Of a stretch of 64,000 nt of DNA, positions 8,176-16,038 are shown one piece after another. The notes under the pieces are model-generated. The model made no database searches, was not told the origin of the DNA, and saw only the letters and a program-made list of their open reading frames with translations. The number at the start of each line of letters is the position of its first letter. Within the stretch, counting starts at the first letter, position 1. This DNA is from Actinotignum timonense. Its GTDB lineage: Bacteria; Actinomycetota; Actinomycetes; Actinomycetales; Actinomycetaceae. Position numbers and translations under genes: made by a program. The stretch lies in NCBI RefSeq assembly GCF_030216305.1, contig NZ_JASOKT010000003.1, forward strand, positions 117,693-181,692, read 5' to 3'.

Positions 8176-9399
8176 TTACGCCAACTCAAGGCTGTCCCGC
8201 ACCGCGGCTAGCAGCCGGCAGACGCGCGCCTGCGGGAGCGGCTCGGAGGAGAGCTGGTTCTCCACGTAGGAGAAGGAGATGCCGGTGCTCGGGTCCGCGA
8301 AGGAAAGGCAGCCGCCGCGCCCGTTGTGCCCGAAGCTGCCGCGGGAGAGCATGGGTTCGCGCTGGCTGCCCAGCTGGAAGACCAGCCCGTAGCGGGAGGT
8401 CGAATCGCACAGCACTTCGTCGAAGCCTTCGGCGCGGGTGGCCGAGACCGCGGTAATAAGCTCGGCGTCGTAGCGCGCATAGCGCCCGTCGCAGAACATC
8501 GCGTAAAGGGTCGCCAAGGAGAGCGCATCGGCATGCCCGTTAATGGAGGGCATTTCCGCATCGAGGAAATGCGGGTCGGTGATGGCCGAATCGGTATCCT
8601 TCGGGGATTGGTAGGCGTAGGAGGTTGTGGAGTTCGGGTCGGCCTGGGCCTGGCGCAGCGCCCCGCCCCAGCCTTGGGTGCGCGGGCCCCAGAAATGCTT
8701 GGCGATGCGCGAGCGCTCGGATTCGGGGCAGCCGATCCACACGGAAAGATTGAGGGGCGCGCGGAAGTTTTCTTCCAGGTAGTGCTTGGGGGTGAGGCCG
8801 GAAACCCGCCGCACCAGCTCCCCGGCCAGATAGCCCATGGAGAGCGCGTGGTAGCCGTGTTTGGTGCCCGGCTCCCAGCGCGGGGCCTGGGCGGCGAGCT
8901 CAGAGGTAATAAGATCCCAATCGAAGAGCGCGCTCGCGGGCAGAATATGGTCAAAACCGGGCAGGCCGGCGGAGTGGCTGGCCAGCTGGCTCACCCGAAT
9001 ATCTTGCTTGCCATTGGCGGCAAATTCCGGCCAGTAATCTGCCACCCGCGCATCCGGATCAATGAGCCCGCGCGCCACGCAGTCCGCGAAGCAAATCCCG
9101 GTCAGGCCCTTCGTTTGCGAGAAAATAAGCTGCACCGCGTTATCCGGGTAGGGCGTACGCTCGTTAATAGGATCTTCAACGACGGCGCCATCGGCCACGC
9201 CGCCCCCGGTATTCGCACCGGCGGGCGGGTTCCAGCCCCCGTAAATATTGACCACGGGTTCGCCGTGCCAGAGCACCGCGATTTGCCCGCCGCGATCCTG
9301 GTTGGTGGCGATAGAGGCGGCGAAAGCGTCCACCACCCGTGCGAATTCCGGGGCGTAGGAGCCGCGGATGGAATCGCGCGCCTGCGTGAATGTTGTCAT
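8176..9399 (-). CDS. Serine hydrolase of the beta-lactamase/class C (EstB) fold
   Basis: Members are esterases, D-aminopeptidases or beta-lactamase-like enzymes. The 407-residue product has the nucleophile motif SxxK as SQTK (in LIFSQTKGLTGICFAD, about residue 90) and the YHALSMGYLAGELVRRVSG segment carrying the second catalytic Tyr region. GHNGRGGCLSFADP near the end supplies the HxG-type third motif. There is no signal peptide, so it is probably cytoplasmic. The start ATG at 9399 is preceded by CAAGGAGGAATCC. It overlaps the stop of the upstream HD-domain gene by ATGA, so the two are translationally coupled. The substrate is unknown. Confidence 0.88.
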   Translation of the reverse strand: MTTFTQARDSIRGSYAPEFARVVDAFAASIATNQDRGGQIAVLWHGEPVVNIYGGWNPPAGANTGGGVADGAVVEDPINERTPYPDNAVQLIFSQTKGLTGICFADCVARGLIDPDARVADYWPEFAANGKQDIRVSQLASHSAGLPGFDHILPASALFDWDLITSELAAQAPRWEPGTKHGYHALSMGYLAGELVRRVSGLTPKHYLEENFRAPLNLSVWIGCPESERSRIAKHFWGPRTQGWGGALRQAQADPNSTTSYAYQSPKDTDSAITDPHFLDAEMPSINGHADALSLATLYAMFCDGRYARYDAELITAVSATRAEGFDEVLCDSTSRYGLVFQLGSQREPMLSRGSFGHNGRGGCLSFADPSTGISFSYVENQLSSEPLPQARVCRLLAAVRDSLELA

Positions 9400-10139
9400 G
9401 GATTCCTCCTTGAGTGCGCCGAGGGTACGGACTCTCCCTCGGCAAGGTCCATATACGGGTGCGCGCTCGCTAGCTGCTCACGCATCCGGGAAAAGTAATA
9501 CTCCTGAAATTCCAGCGCTTCAATCCACAGGCGTTGCGCACTGCGGGTGGCGCAGCGGTAGTGGCGTTCGCGCCCCAGGCGCGCCAGGTATCGGTCAATA
9601 AAATCGAGTTGTTCGGGCAGCGGCATGGCGTCCATATTGTGATACAGCAGGGTGTCGTGGATGCGGTAGACGCTGAAACGATCCACGTTATCGCAGTCCC
9701 CGACCGAGCGCGCGAGCACGCTGGCTGCTTCCGGATATTCGCGCTGGCCGCGATATTCGGGGGAATCTTCCGGATATTCGCTGCGGCCATCGGTATGCAT
9801 GGCGATGCCTTGGCAGATCTCCACAACTTTCGGTTCCGGCATGCCCAGGCTTTCCAAAAAGGGGCGCACGAGCCGCGCACCGGCCCGCCCGTGATCTACC
9901 GGCCGCGCGGAATCAAATTTCCCGATGTCGTGCAAGAGGCAGGCAATTTCGAGGGTATCTACCGCCAGACCTTCGGACATCGCGACCCCGCGCCCGATGG
10001 CCGCGACCCGTAAACAGTGTTCATAGCGGTAGCGGCGGGCGCGCGCGCTGGCCGGGGCGCCTTCCAGGTGCTCGCGCAGGAACGCGAGGGCTGGGCGCAG
10101 GTACGGATTCGTTGTCACGTTTCTATTGTGGCACGCCAC
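9396..10139 (-). CDS. HD-domain phosphohydrolase
   Basis: A predicted metal-dependent phosphohydrolase of about 247 residues. The HD signature is clear: YEHCLRVAAIG (first His), LLHDIGKF (His-Asp pair, about residue 90) and a later Asp in VGDCDNVDRFSVYRIHD. I chose the GTG at 10139 because GGAAGGGAG lies correctly before it; a second GTG at 10118 lacks a site. Its stop overlaps the start of the serine hydrolase by 4 bp, implying joint expression. The substrate (nucleotide or other phosphoester) cannot be read from the sequence. Confidence 0.85.
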   Translation of the reverse strand: MACHNRNVTTNPYLRPALAFLREHLEGAPASARARRYRYEHCLRVAAIGRGVAMSEGLAVDTLEIACLLHDIGKFDSARPVDHGRAGARLVRPFLESLGMPEPKVVEICQGIAMHTDGRSEYPEDSPEYRGQREYPEAASVLARSVGDCDNVDRFSVYRIHDTLLYHNMDAMPLPEQLDFIDRYLARLGRERHYRCATRSAQRLWIEALEFQEYYFSRMREQLASAHPYMDLAEGESVPSAHSRRNP

Positions 10140-10157
10140 GCGGACTCCCTTCCGTAC

Positions 10158-10727
10158 TTAAGTGTTACGACGACGCCGCTTACGCACCCGGCGCGCCACC
10201 ACCCGCGCCAGGTAAATCCCCACCGCGCCTAATTCCCAGACGAGGGCTTTCGGGGTGGTGGCCGGCGCAAGGCTGGCCCCGCGCATGACGGGCGTGAACC
10301 CGAATTTCACCGCGAAGTACCTGGCCCGCGGTACGTGCTGCCAGGAGGTCACGATAACCGCGGCGATGGTGCCATCCGGGAGCAAGCCGGGAATCGGGTC
10401 CCGCCCGCGGAGCAGCGCGGCGCAATCTCCCATATTTTCTTCGGTGGTGCGCGAGTGGCTTTCCGCGATAAGTGCACCGCGCGGCACCCCGCGGGCGGCG
10501 AGCCATGCGGCCATGACTTGGGCTTCGCTGGGCACGCCGGGTGAGGCCCGCCCACCCGAGCAGATGAGGGCGGGGTGTGCCCCGCGTGAGCGCGCGTAGC
10601 GGTATTCGGCCAGGGCCCGCGCGAGGCGGCGTTTCAAACTCCCGCTGGGCAGGTAACCCAGGCGGGTGTGCACGATCCGGCCGCCCAGCACAATAATGAC
10701 CGGGACGGCCGGATCGATGCCGGGCAT
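10158..10727 (-). CDS. DUF218 (YdcF/SanA/ElyC-like) protein
   Basis: DUF218 proteins are envelope-related or nucleotide-binding proteins of poorly defined function. The 189-residue product shows the hallmarks VIIVLGGRI near the N-terminus, LICSGGRASPGVPSEAQVMAAWLAARGVP in the centre and SRTTEENMGDCAALL, then VTSWQHVPRARYFA. It has no N-terminal membrane anchor, unlike SanA or ElyC; a short hydrophobic stretch lies close to the C-terminus. It starts 3 bp after the kinase gene at 10731-11534 and is probably co-transcribed with it. Confidence 0.85.
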   Translation of the reverse strand: MPGIDPAVPVIIVLGGRIVHTRLGYLPSGSLKRRLARALAEYRYARSRGAHPALICSGGRASPGVPSEAQVMAAWLAARGVPRGALIAESHSRTTEENMGDCAALLRGRDPIPGLLPDGTIAAVIVTSWQHVPRARYFAVKFGFTPVMRGASLAPATTPKALVWELGAVGIYLARVVARRVRKRRRRNT

Positions 10728-10730
10728 GGC

Positions 10731-11534
10731 CTAGTCCTGATCCCGGTAAGCGCCCTGCCACACGGTGGCGAAGGGGGTATTGGCTTCCACGCGGGCCTTG
10801 ATGCCGGCGGTCACCATATCCTTGGCGCGCTGCACGGCTTCGTGGATCTCCACGCCCTTGGCCAGTTCTGCGGTGATGGCGGCGGCCAGGGTGCAGCCGG
10901 CCCCCGAGACGCGTTCTTCACCGATCTTCGGGGCGCGGTAAACAGTGGCCTTTTCGCCATCCCAGAGCACATCCACGGCATCCGGGCCGGGGAAATCAAT
11001 CCCGCCCTTGACCACCACGTTCTTCGGGCCGAGCTCACCGATACGCTTGGCGGCTTCGATGAGGTCCTCTTCGGTTTCCAGCGCATCCAGGCCCGAAAGG
11101 GTGCGGGCCTCAAAATTATTCGGGGTGGTGACGGTGGCGAAGGGGAGGATCTTGGTGCGTAGCGCATTATCGGTATCCAGCGCCTGGCCGGGTTCCTGAC
11201 CCTTGCAGATAAGAACTGGATCGACCACCACATTGTCCCATTCCTGGGAAGCGAGCCCGGCGCGCACCGCCTCAATGGTATCCGGGTGGCCGAGCATACC
11301 GACCTTTGCGGTGCGAATATTCTGGGAGCGCAGCGCGGCTTCCATCTGGGCGCTAATCACTTCCGGAGGGACGGGCACGAAGCGATGGTTCCAGTTATTC
11401 TTCGGGTCGAAGGACACGATACACGTGAGCGTGCCCATGCCGTACACCCCGAGCTGCTGGAAGGTTTTCAAATCAACTTGGAATCCAGCACCGCCGGTAG
11501 CTTCAGACCCGGCGATGGTGTATGCAAAATACAT
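10731..11534 (-). CDS. Pyridoxal/hydroxymethylpyrimidine-type kinase (PdxK/ThiD family)
   Basis: A ribokinase-superfamily enzyme that phosphorylates a vitamin B6 or thiamine precursor. The 267-residue product reads TIAGSEATGGAGFQVDLKTF at the N-terminus, then KVGMLG, VVDPVLICKG and PNNFEARTLSG. Near the C-terminus the anion hole and catalytic Asp region of the family appears as SGAGCTLAAAITAELAKG (Cys in place of the Asp of GAGD, as in PdxK of the ThiD-like branch). That Cys favours a pyridoxal kinase over ThiD. A leader with a 7-bp hairpin lies upstream. It is followed closely by the DUF218 gene. Confidence 0.85.
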   Translation of the reverse strand: MYFAYTIAGSEATGGAGFQVDLKTFQQLGVYGMGTLTCIVSFDPKNNWNHRFVPVPPEVISAQMEAALRSQNIRTAKVGMLGHPDTIEAVRAGLASQEWDNVVVDPVLICKGQEPGQALDTDNALRTKILPFATVTTPNNFEARTLSGLDALETEEDLIEAAKRIGELGPKNVVVKGGIDFPGPDAVDVLWDGEKATVYRAPKIGEERVSGAGCTLAAAITAELAKGVEIHEAVQRAKDMVTAGIKARVEANTPFATVWQGAYRDQD

Positions 11535-11586
11535 TCCGCTCCTTTTCCTTACGGGTTCCTGGCACGGTGACGTTCACCTGATATTG

Positions 11587-11606
11587 CGCCCCGATCCACC
11601 GGGGCG
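11587..11606 (-). other. Hairpin in the leader of the PdxK-like gene
   Basis: CGCCCCG and CGGGGCG form a 7-bp stem with a 6-base loop, about 55 bp upstream of the start at 11534. I compared the 11535-11775 gap with the TPP and other riboswitches I know and recognised none. The hairpin could be a leader structure or the terminator of the aldo/keto reductase gene upstream. Confidence 0.4.
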
Positions 11607-11775
11607 TGACCTGCCTTTCACCACCTATATGCTAGCGAAGGGCTACGACATATTTTTTGGACGTTTTATGCGCTGGACACCAGCACCCCGGCATTAGCCC
11701 AGTTCAGTGCATGCGTCCGGGCCGCCGCACGGTTCAGACCATCCCGGTGCGGCCCAGTGCAGCCTAGCTCAACCA

Positions 11776-12615
11776 CTATTCCCCGTTGCGCCGGAAGGTA
11801 TCGGGATGGCGCCCGGTGCGCCCGGCTTCGAAACGATCCATATTGTCGATCTCCTCGGCTTCTTCTTTGAGGAGAGTGAAATCGAGGCAGGCCAGGTTTT
11901 CAGCCAGGTGCGCGGTGGAGGACGCCCCGGGGAAGATGATCCGCCCGCGCGAGAGGTGCCAGAGCAATACCAGTTGGGCAACGGTGCATCCTTTAGCGGC
12001 CGCCAGCTCGGCAAGCACGGCGTCGTCGTTCACAGCGCCGCGCGCCAGCGGCGCCCACGCTTCCACGCGAATCCCGGCGTCGGTGCAGTACTGCGTGACC
12101 TCGGCGTTCTGGAAATAGGGGTGCGCTTCGATTTGATTGACGGCGGGCTGGATCTGCGCGGCGAAACGCAGCGCCTCGAGGTGGTGACGCTCGAAATTGG
12201 ACACGCCAATTGCGCGGGCGCGCCCGTCGGCCACGAATTCCTCCATGACCTGGTACGCCTCCACGTAATCGCCGCTGAGCATGGGCCAGTGGATGAGGAA
12301 AAGATCAACGTAATCGGTGCCGAGCTCCGCGAGCGAACGTGCGAATGTTTCCCGCACGGCGCGCGGGGCATGGTTGGGATTATCGAGTTTCGTGACGAGG
12401 AAAATATCCTCGCGATCCACGCCGGATTCCGCGATTGCCCGGCCCACCGCGGCTTCGTTGCCGTACATTTGCGCGGTGTCAATATGCCGGTAGCCCATGG
12501 CGAGCGCCTCGCGCACGGCCCGCCGCGCGGTGGCATCGTCCATGCGGTAGGTGCCGATGCCCAGTTGCGGAATCCAGTGGCCGGAATTGAGGGGAAGAAG
12601 CGGGATTGTTGCCAT
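11776..12615 (-). CDS. Aldo/keto reductase
   Basis: An NADPH-dependent oxidoreductase of the 2,5-diketo-gluconate reductase-like branch. The product of about 279 residues (from ATG 12615, MATIPLLPL) shows MGYRHIDTAQMYGNEAAVG with the catalytic Asp/Tyr, then LVTKL with the catalytic Lys, LFLIHWP with the catalytic His, and the C-terminal FPGASSTAHLAENL cofactor-binding loop. An open frame extends upstream to 12657, but it crosses the GTACGACGGCGCAGC repeat, and the family start matches 12615. It stands alone, and its substrate is unknown. Confidence 0.9.
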   Translation of the reverse strand: MATIPLLPLNSGHWIPQLGIGTYRMDDATARRAVREALAMGYRHIDTAQMYGNEAAVGRAIAESGVDREDIFLVTKLDNPNHAPRAVRETFARSLAELGTDYVDLFLIHWPMLSGDYVEAYQVMEEFVADGRARAIGVSNFERHHLEALRFAAQIQPAVNQIEAHPYFQNAEVTQYCTDAGIRVEAWAPLARGAVNDDAVLAELAAAKGCTVAQLVLLWHLSRGRIIFPGASSTAHLAENLACLDFTLLKEEAEEIDNMDRFEAGRTGRHPDTFRRNGE

Positions 12616-12634
12616 GGCTCTATTCTTGCAGAAG

Positions 12635-12650
12635 GTACGACGGCGCAGCT
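12635..12650 (+). repeat. Dispersed motif GTACGACGGCGCAGC, copy 1
   Basis: The same 15 bases occur at 16780-16794 and 63864-63878, each in or next to an intergenic space. A 14-base relative (ACGACGGCGCAGCT) lies at 45520-45533 inside the FHA gene. This copy and the one at 63864 also share the following T. Confidence 0.8.
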
Positions 12651-12683
12651 GTGGCACGTGCGAACGTGGCCATGCAGGTGGCT

Positions 12684-14084
12684 CTACAGTAGTTCCCAGG
12701 TAGCGTGTGGGTCACGCGGGGATTTGCCATTCCAGCGGAGCACACCAGCATCGCGCAACAGGTTGAGGCGGCGGAGCACGGTGGGGCGGGCAAGGTCCAC
12801 AAGCTCGGTGATTTGCCCGGTTCCCAGCGGCTGTTGGGCCAGGCGCAGGGCGTCGAGAATCGCGCGGCCGCTCGGCCCGATCTGCCGCATGATTTCTTCC
12901 GGAATCGCGTTGCTGGCCAGCAGGGTGAGGTGTACGGCCTCGGATAATTGCACGTAAAGTGGTTCGGCCAGCCCGGCCCGGCGGGTTTCTTCGAAAATAC
13001 GCCGGATGCCTTCGCCCAGCTCCTGAGTGATACCCATATCGAAGAAAACTCGGGCAATACGCGGATTGCGGGCCTTGCGGCCAATTTTTTCCGGATGGGA
13101 AATATCAACCAGACCGGGAAAACGCCCGGGGCTGGTGAATTCAATCCGGTTCGGAAAAATCTCCACTCGAATATGGTCGCCCGCGATGCCATAGGAGCGG
13201 TGGACCACGGCATTGACCAGGCCTTCCAGCCATGCCTCACGCGGAATAATCGGCACATCGGCAAATGTGCCCGCATCCGTGAGGCGGCGGTGCCCCGGCA
13301 GGAATTCTTCAATAATGCGGCTGGCTTCCGTAATTTGCTGCGGGAGGGAGCCGCCTATCCGAATATCTTTCCCGGCTTCTACGTTCTGGAAACGCCCGGC
13401 GCCGCGCTCGTTATCGGAATATTTGACCACCCGCACGTAGGCGTTCGGAAAAACCTGCTGCGGATTTTTTGCGAAAAGAAGGTAGCCGGCTACTCGCAGT
13501 TGACCATCACGATCAATGAGGTCGCGGGCGTGTAGCGCATTGGTTCCCGAGGATGAGCTGAGGAGGGCGCGGTAAGTTTCCAATTGTTCTTCGTCGAGAT
13601 CATCCAGCTCTCCGCCGGGAACGGGAGCGCCATCAAAGCCAACGAAACCGCGATCCCATTCAAGTTCTTGGCGTTGCCGGAAAGTGAGTTTTCGTGTCTC
13701 GTCCCCGATTCGTTGGAAACAATCACCCTTATTAGTTTCGTGAACATCGCGGCTAGGAGGAACGCTCAGGAGCATTATTCGGCCGCCCTCGATAGCTATG
13801 TCATCAATAACAATCCGGACCCGCGGATTAGTAAAGTCGATGGCTACCTGCCGGATCGCATTAGCGGCTTTATCGGAAACCGGTGCCAGAGATCCGTTGT
13901 GGAGGCCGACGGCGATAACGCCGCCTTCCGCATTCGCCATGCCAACGATGGTTTCCGCAAGATCCTTCGGCTGAATGGCCCCGCTTTTTTGTTCGTACCA
14001 TTGGTCTTCTGGCAAACGAAGGAGCTCTTCCACGGCTTCATGAACCGGAAGAGTGAGGAGGCTTTCCACGCTACGCTGCAGCAT
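12684..14084 (-). CDS. AlbA_2 (Schlafen-type) domain transcriptional regulator
   Basis: The 466-residue product belongs to the group often annotated as RecG-related. The N-terminal AlbA_2 domain spans about residues 15-130 (WYEQKSGAIQPKDLAETIVGMANAEGGVIAVG). A middle domain (about 170-360) contains GYLLFAKNPQQVFPNAYVRVV and a Ser/His-rich ATP-lid-like EAWLEGLVNAVVHRSYGIAGDHI segment. The C-terminal winged helix (about 400-455) includes QITELVDLARPTVLRRLNLLRDAGVL. There is no helicase core. The ATG at 14084 directly follows a 21-bp palindrome and has no clear ribosome site. The repeats upstream suggest autoregulation, which is inference. Confidence 0.82.
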   Translation of the reverse strand: MLQRSVESLLTLPVHEAVEELLRLPEDQWYEQKSGAIQPKDLAETIVGMANAEGGVIAVGLHNGSLAPVSDKAANAIRQVAIDFTNPRVRIVIDDIAIEGGRIMLLSVPPSRDVHETNKGDCFQRIGDETRKLTFRQRQELEWDRGFVGFDGAPVPGGELDDLDEEQLETYRALLSSSSGTNALHARDLIDRDGQLRVAGYLLFAKNPQQVFPNAYVRVVKYSDNERGAGRFQNVEAGKDIRIGGSLPQQITEASRIIEEFLPGHRRLTDAGTFADVPIIPREAWLEGLVNAVVHRSYGIAGDHIRVEIFPNRIEFTSPGRFPGLVDISHPEKIGRKARNPRIARVFFDMGITQELGEGIRRIFEETRRAGLAEPLYVQLSEAVHLTLLASNAIPEEIMRQIGPSGRAILDALRLAQQPLGTGQITELVDLARPTVLRRLNLLRDAGVLRWNGKSPRDPHATWELL

Positions 14085-14089
14085 GCGTC

Positions 14090-14211
14090 TACTCTAACAT
14101 TGTTAGAGTAGCTTTAGAGTAGCTTCGGGAGACCCCGAGAAAACGTTGCTATGGCGCTGATTTCTACTCTCACACCGGATGTTAGAGTACTTTAGAGTAG
14201 ATGTGAGAGTA
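14090..14211. promoter_or_regulatory. Operator array upstream of the AlbA_2 gene
   Basis: A perfect 21-bp inverted repeat (arms TACTCTAACA and TGTTAGAGTA, centre T) covers 14090-14110, five bases before the start codon. Further half-sites in the same orientation are TTTAGAGTA (14113-14121), TGTTAGAGTA (14180-14189) and TTTAGAGTA (14191-14199). An outer pair, TACTCTCACA (14165-14174) with TGTGAGAGTA (14202-14211), is a second perfect inverted repeat. Several copies are 10-12 bp apart, i.e. on the same DNA face. Confidence 0.8.
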
Positions 14212-14251
14212 GCGCGAATAGTTACTGGGAAGCCGCCCGGCGCCGGATGGC

Positions 14252-14506
14252 TCAGAGCGAGTCGATGGCATTTTTGGCGGTGACCAAATCCGCGCCGGTG
14301 CGCTCGCGGTAAGCCTTGATGGCCTCGACCGTGCGCCCGATGGCGGCCAAAGCACGTTCTTCAGCGCTGACCCCGTAGTCAGCTGCGGCGTCGTCGCCCG
14401 AAACAGTGCCCAACCGCGCCCGCAACTGCGCGATAACCGCGTGCAGGCGTTTATTTTCCTTCCGTAAGCGCTCAATTTCCGCAGCTTGATCGAACCACTT
14501 ACCCAC
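14252..14506 (-). CDS. Small coiled-coil protein with an L7/L12-like C-terminal segment
   Basis: An 84-residue protein. Residues about 8-35 form a charged coiled coil (AAEIERLRKENKRLHAVIAQL). The C-terminal part, AIGRTVEAIKAYRERTGADLVTAKNAID, resembles the helix-loop-helix of the ribosomal L7/L12 C-terminal domain (V-K-x-x-R-x-x-T-G-x-x-L-x-x-A-K), which is used as a small interaction module in other proteins. I chose the GTG at 14506 because GAGGAGGAACT lies before it; an upstream start at 14536 has no site. It lies upstream of the AlbA_2 gene in the same direction, but the operator array separates them. Confidence 0.72.
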   Translation of the reverse strand: MGKWFDQAAEIERLRKENKRLHAVIAQLRARLGTVSGDDAAADYGVSAEERALAAIGRTVEAIKAYRERTGADLVTAKNAIDSL

Positions 14507-14645
14507 AGTTCCTCCTCGAACGTGACGCCTTCGCATTAACCGTACGTATTTATTATTCTATCTTCGCGCCCGTCGCGGCCCCGCAGAAATGAGAGCTACC
14601 GTACAGCCGGCGAGAACGGCCCCTCGCTCGGGTAATCTTCACGGT

Positions 14646-16013
14646 ATGAGCGCGGTTACCTATCGTTTTCAGGGTTATACATTCATCGAGCACCGCATCC
14701 AGGTGCCCCTTGATTACTTTGGTGCGTTCACTCAGCTGGCCCCGGACGATACCATCGCCCACGTTCCCGCTACCATCACGGTGTTCGCGCGGGAAATTGT
14801 GCGGGCCGGCCGCGAGGATGCGCCGCGGCTGGTGTATCTGGAAGGCGGGCCAGGCCACGCGGCACCGCGCCCGGCGGGGCTGAGCGGCTGGCAGGATCTG
14901 CTGCTCAACCACTATCGCCTCGTCCTGCTCGACGAACGCGGCACTGGAAATTCGTATCCGCTCGATTCGCTCACCATTACCGCGGCCGGCAGCCCCGCCG
15001 CCCAGGCCGCGCTGCTGTCCTGTTTCCGCCAGGATTCTATTGTGAACGACGCCGAACACCTGCGCCGCCACCTCCAAGGCGATGAACCGTGGAGCGTGCT
15101 GGGGCAAAGTTTCGGGGGTTTCGCCGCGGTATCCTATCTCTCCCACGCGCCCGCCGGGCTGCGCGAAGTCATGATCACCGGCGGGCTGCCCAGTTTGGAT
15201 AGCGGCCCGCAAGCCGTATACCGGCAGACCTTCCCGCGCCTGGCCGCCCGGCATCGCGCCTATTTCGAACGCTACCCGAATGATGAAGACACCGCCTGGT
15301 ATATCGCCACCCACCTGGCGGACGTGGAAGAAATCCTGCCCACCGGGGAGCGCCTCACCCCGGCGCGGTTCCGCCAGCTCGGCCAGCGCCTCGGCTTCAC
15401 CTACGGCTTCGAGCAGCTCCACTACCTGCTCGAAGACCCGGTCTGGTCCTTCCGCGGGCAACGCCGGCTGCGCCCCGCCTTCCTCCAGCGGGTGGGCGAA
15501 GCGGTATCCGCCGCGCACGTCCCGCTCTATTTCGCGCTCCAGGAAGCCATTTATGCCCAATCGGGCACCGGCCCGCTGGCCTGGGCCGCGCACCGGGTGC
15601 GCGGGGAATTCCCCGAATTTGCTATCCCCGCGCTCGCGATGGGCGGGGTCGGTGAAACTGATCTGCGCAAGGAGGGGCTGGGCTTCCGCTTTTCCGGGGA
15701 AAGCGTTTTCCCCTGGCAATTCGAGCAGGATCCGGCGTTGCTCCCGCTGCGCGGGGCCGCCAATGAGCTGGCCTTCCGCACCTCCTGGCATGATCTGTAT
15801 CGCCCGGATGTGCTGGGTGGTAACCAGGTGCCGGTGGCCGCGTGGATTTTCCGCGAGGATATGTACGTGCCGGCCGATCTTTCCCTGGAAACCGCCGGGT
15901 GCATCCGCGGCCTGACCGCGCTGGTCAGCGATGACTACCAGCACGATGCGCTGGGCCGCGATCCGCATACAGTGATTAACGCGCTGCTCGAGGCCGTGCA
16001 CCGGGAGCGGTAG
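14646..16013 (+). CDS. Alpha/beta hydrolase, S33 proline-iminopeptidase-like
   Basis: A predicted cytoplasmic aminopeptidase or esterase of 455 residues. Features are YLEGGPGHAAPRP (oxyanion region HGGPG-like), LVLLDERGTGNS, the nucleophile elbow GQSFGG (about residue 160) and a large cap domain. The C-terminal end reads VSDDYQHDALGRDPHTVINALL, with the catalytic His probably in the HDALG stretch. The length and the EGGPG motif fit the larger prolyl aminopeptidases. I used ATG 14646; an earlier ATG at 14589 lies in a non-conserved lead. It is convergent with the acyltransferase gene. Confidence 0.87.
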   Translation: MSAVTYRFQGYTFIEHRIQVPLDYFGAFTQLAPDDTIAHVPATITVFAREIVRAGREDAPRLVYLEGGPGHAAPRPAGLSGWQDLLLNHYRLVLLDERGTGNSYPLDSLTITAAGSPAAQAALLSCFRQDSIVNDAEHLRRHLQGDEPWSVLGQSFGGFAAVSYLSHAPAGLREVMITGGLPSLDSGPQAVYRQTFPRLAARHRAYFERYPNDEDTAWYIATHLADVEEILPTGERLTPARFRQLGQRLGFTYGFEQLHYLLEDPVWSFRGQRRLRPAFLQRVGEAVSAAHVPLYFALQEAIYAQSGTGPLAWAAHRVRGEFPEFAIPALAMGGVGETDLRKEGLGFRFSGESVFPWQFEQDPALLPLRGAANELAFRTSWHDLYRPDVLGGNQVPVAAWIFREDMYVPADLSLETAGCIRGLTALVSDDYQHDALGRDPHTVINALLEAVHRER

Positions 16014-16038
16014 GCGGTAGCGCTGGTAGCGCCGGCAG

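Noticed and set aside
11535..11775. Riboswitch upstream of the PdxK/ThiD-like gene
   Set aside because: I looked for the TPP (CTGAGA/ACCTGA) and other consensus elements in the leader and did not find them; only a simple hairpin is visible.
14553..16001. 482-residue antisense frame across the S33 hydrolase gene
   Set aside because: Shadow of the real gene, which has intact GQSFGG and EGGPG motifs on the other strand.
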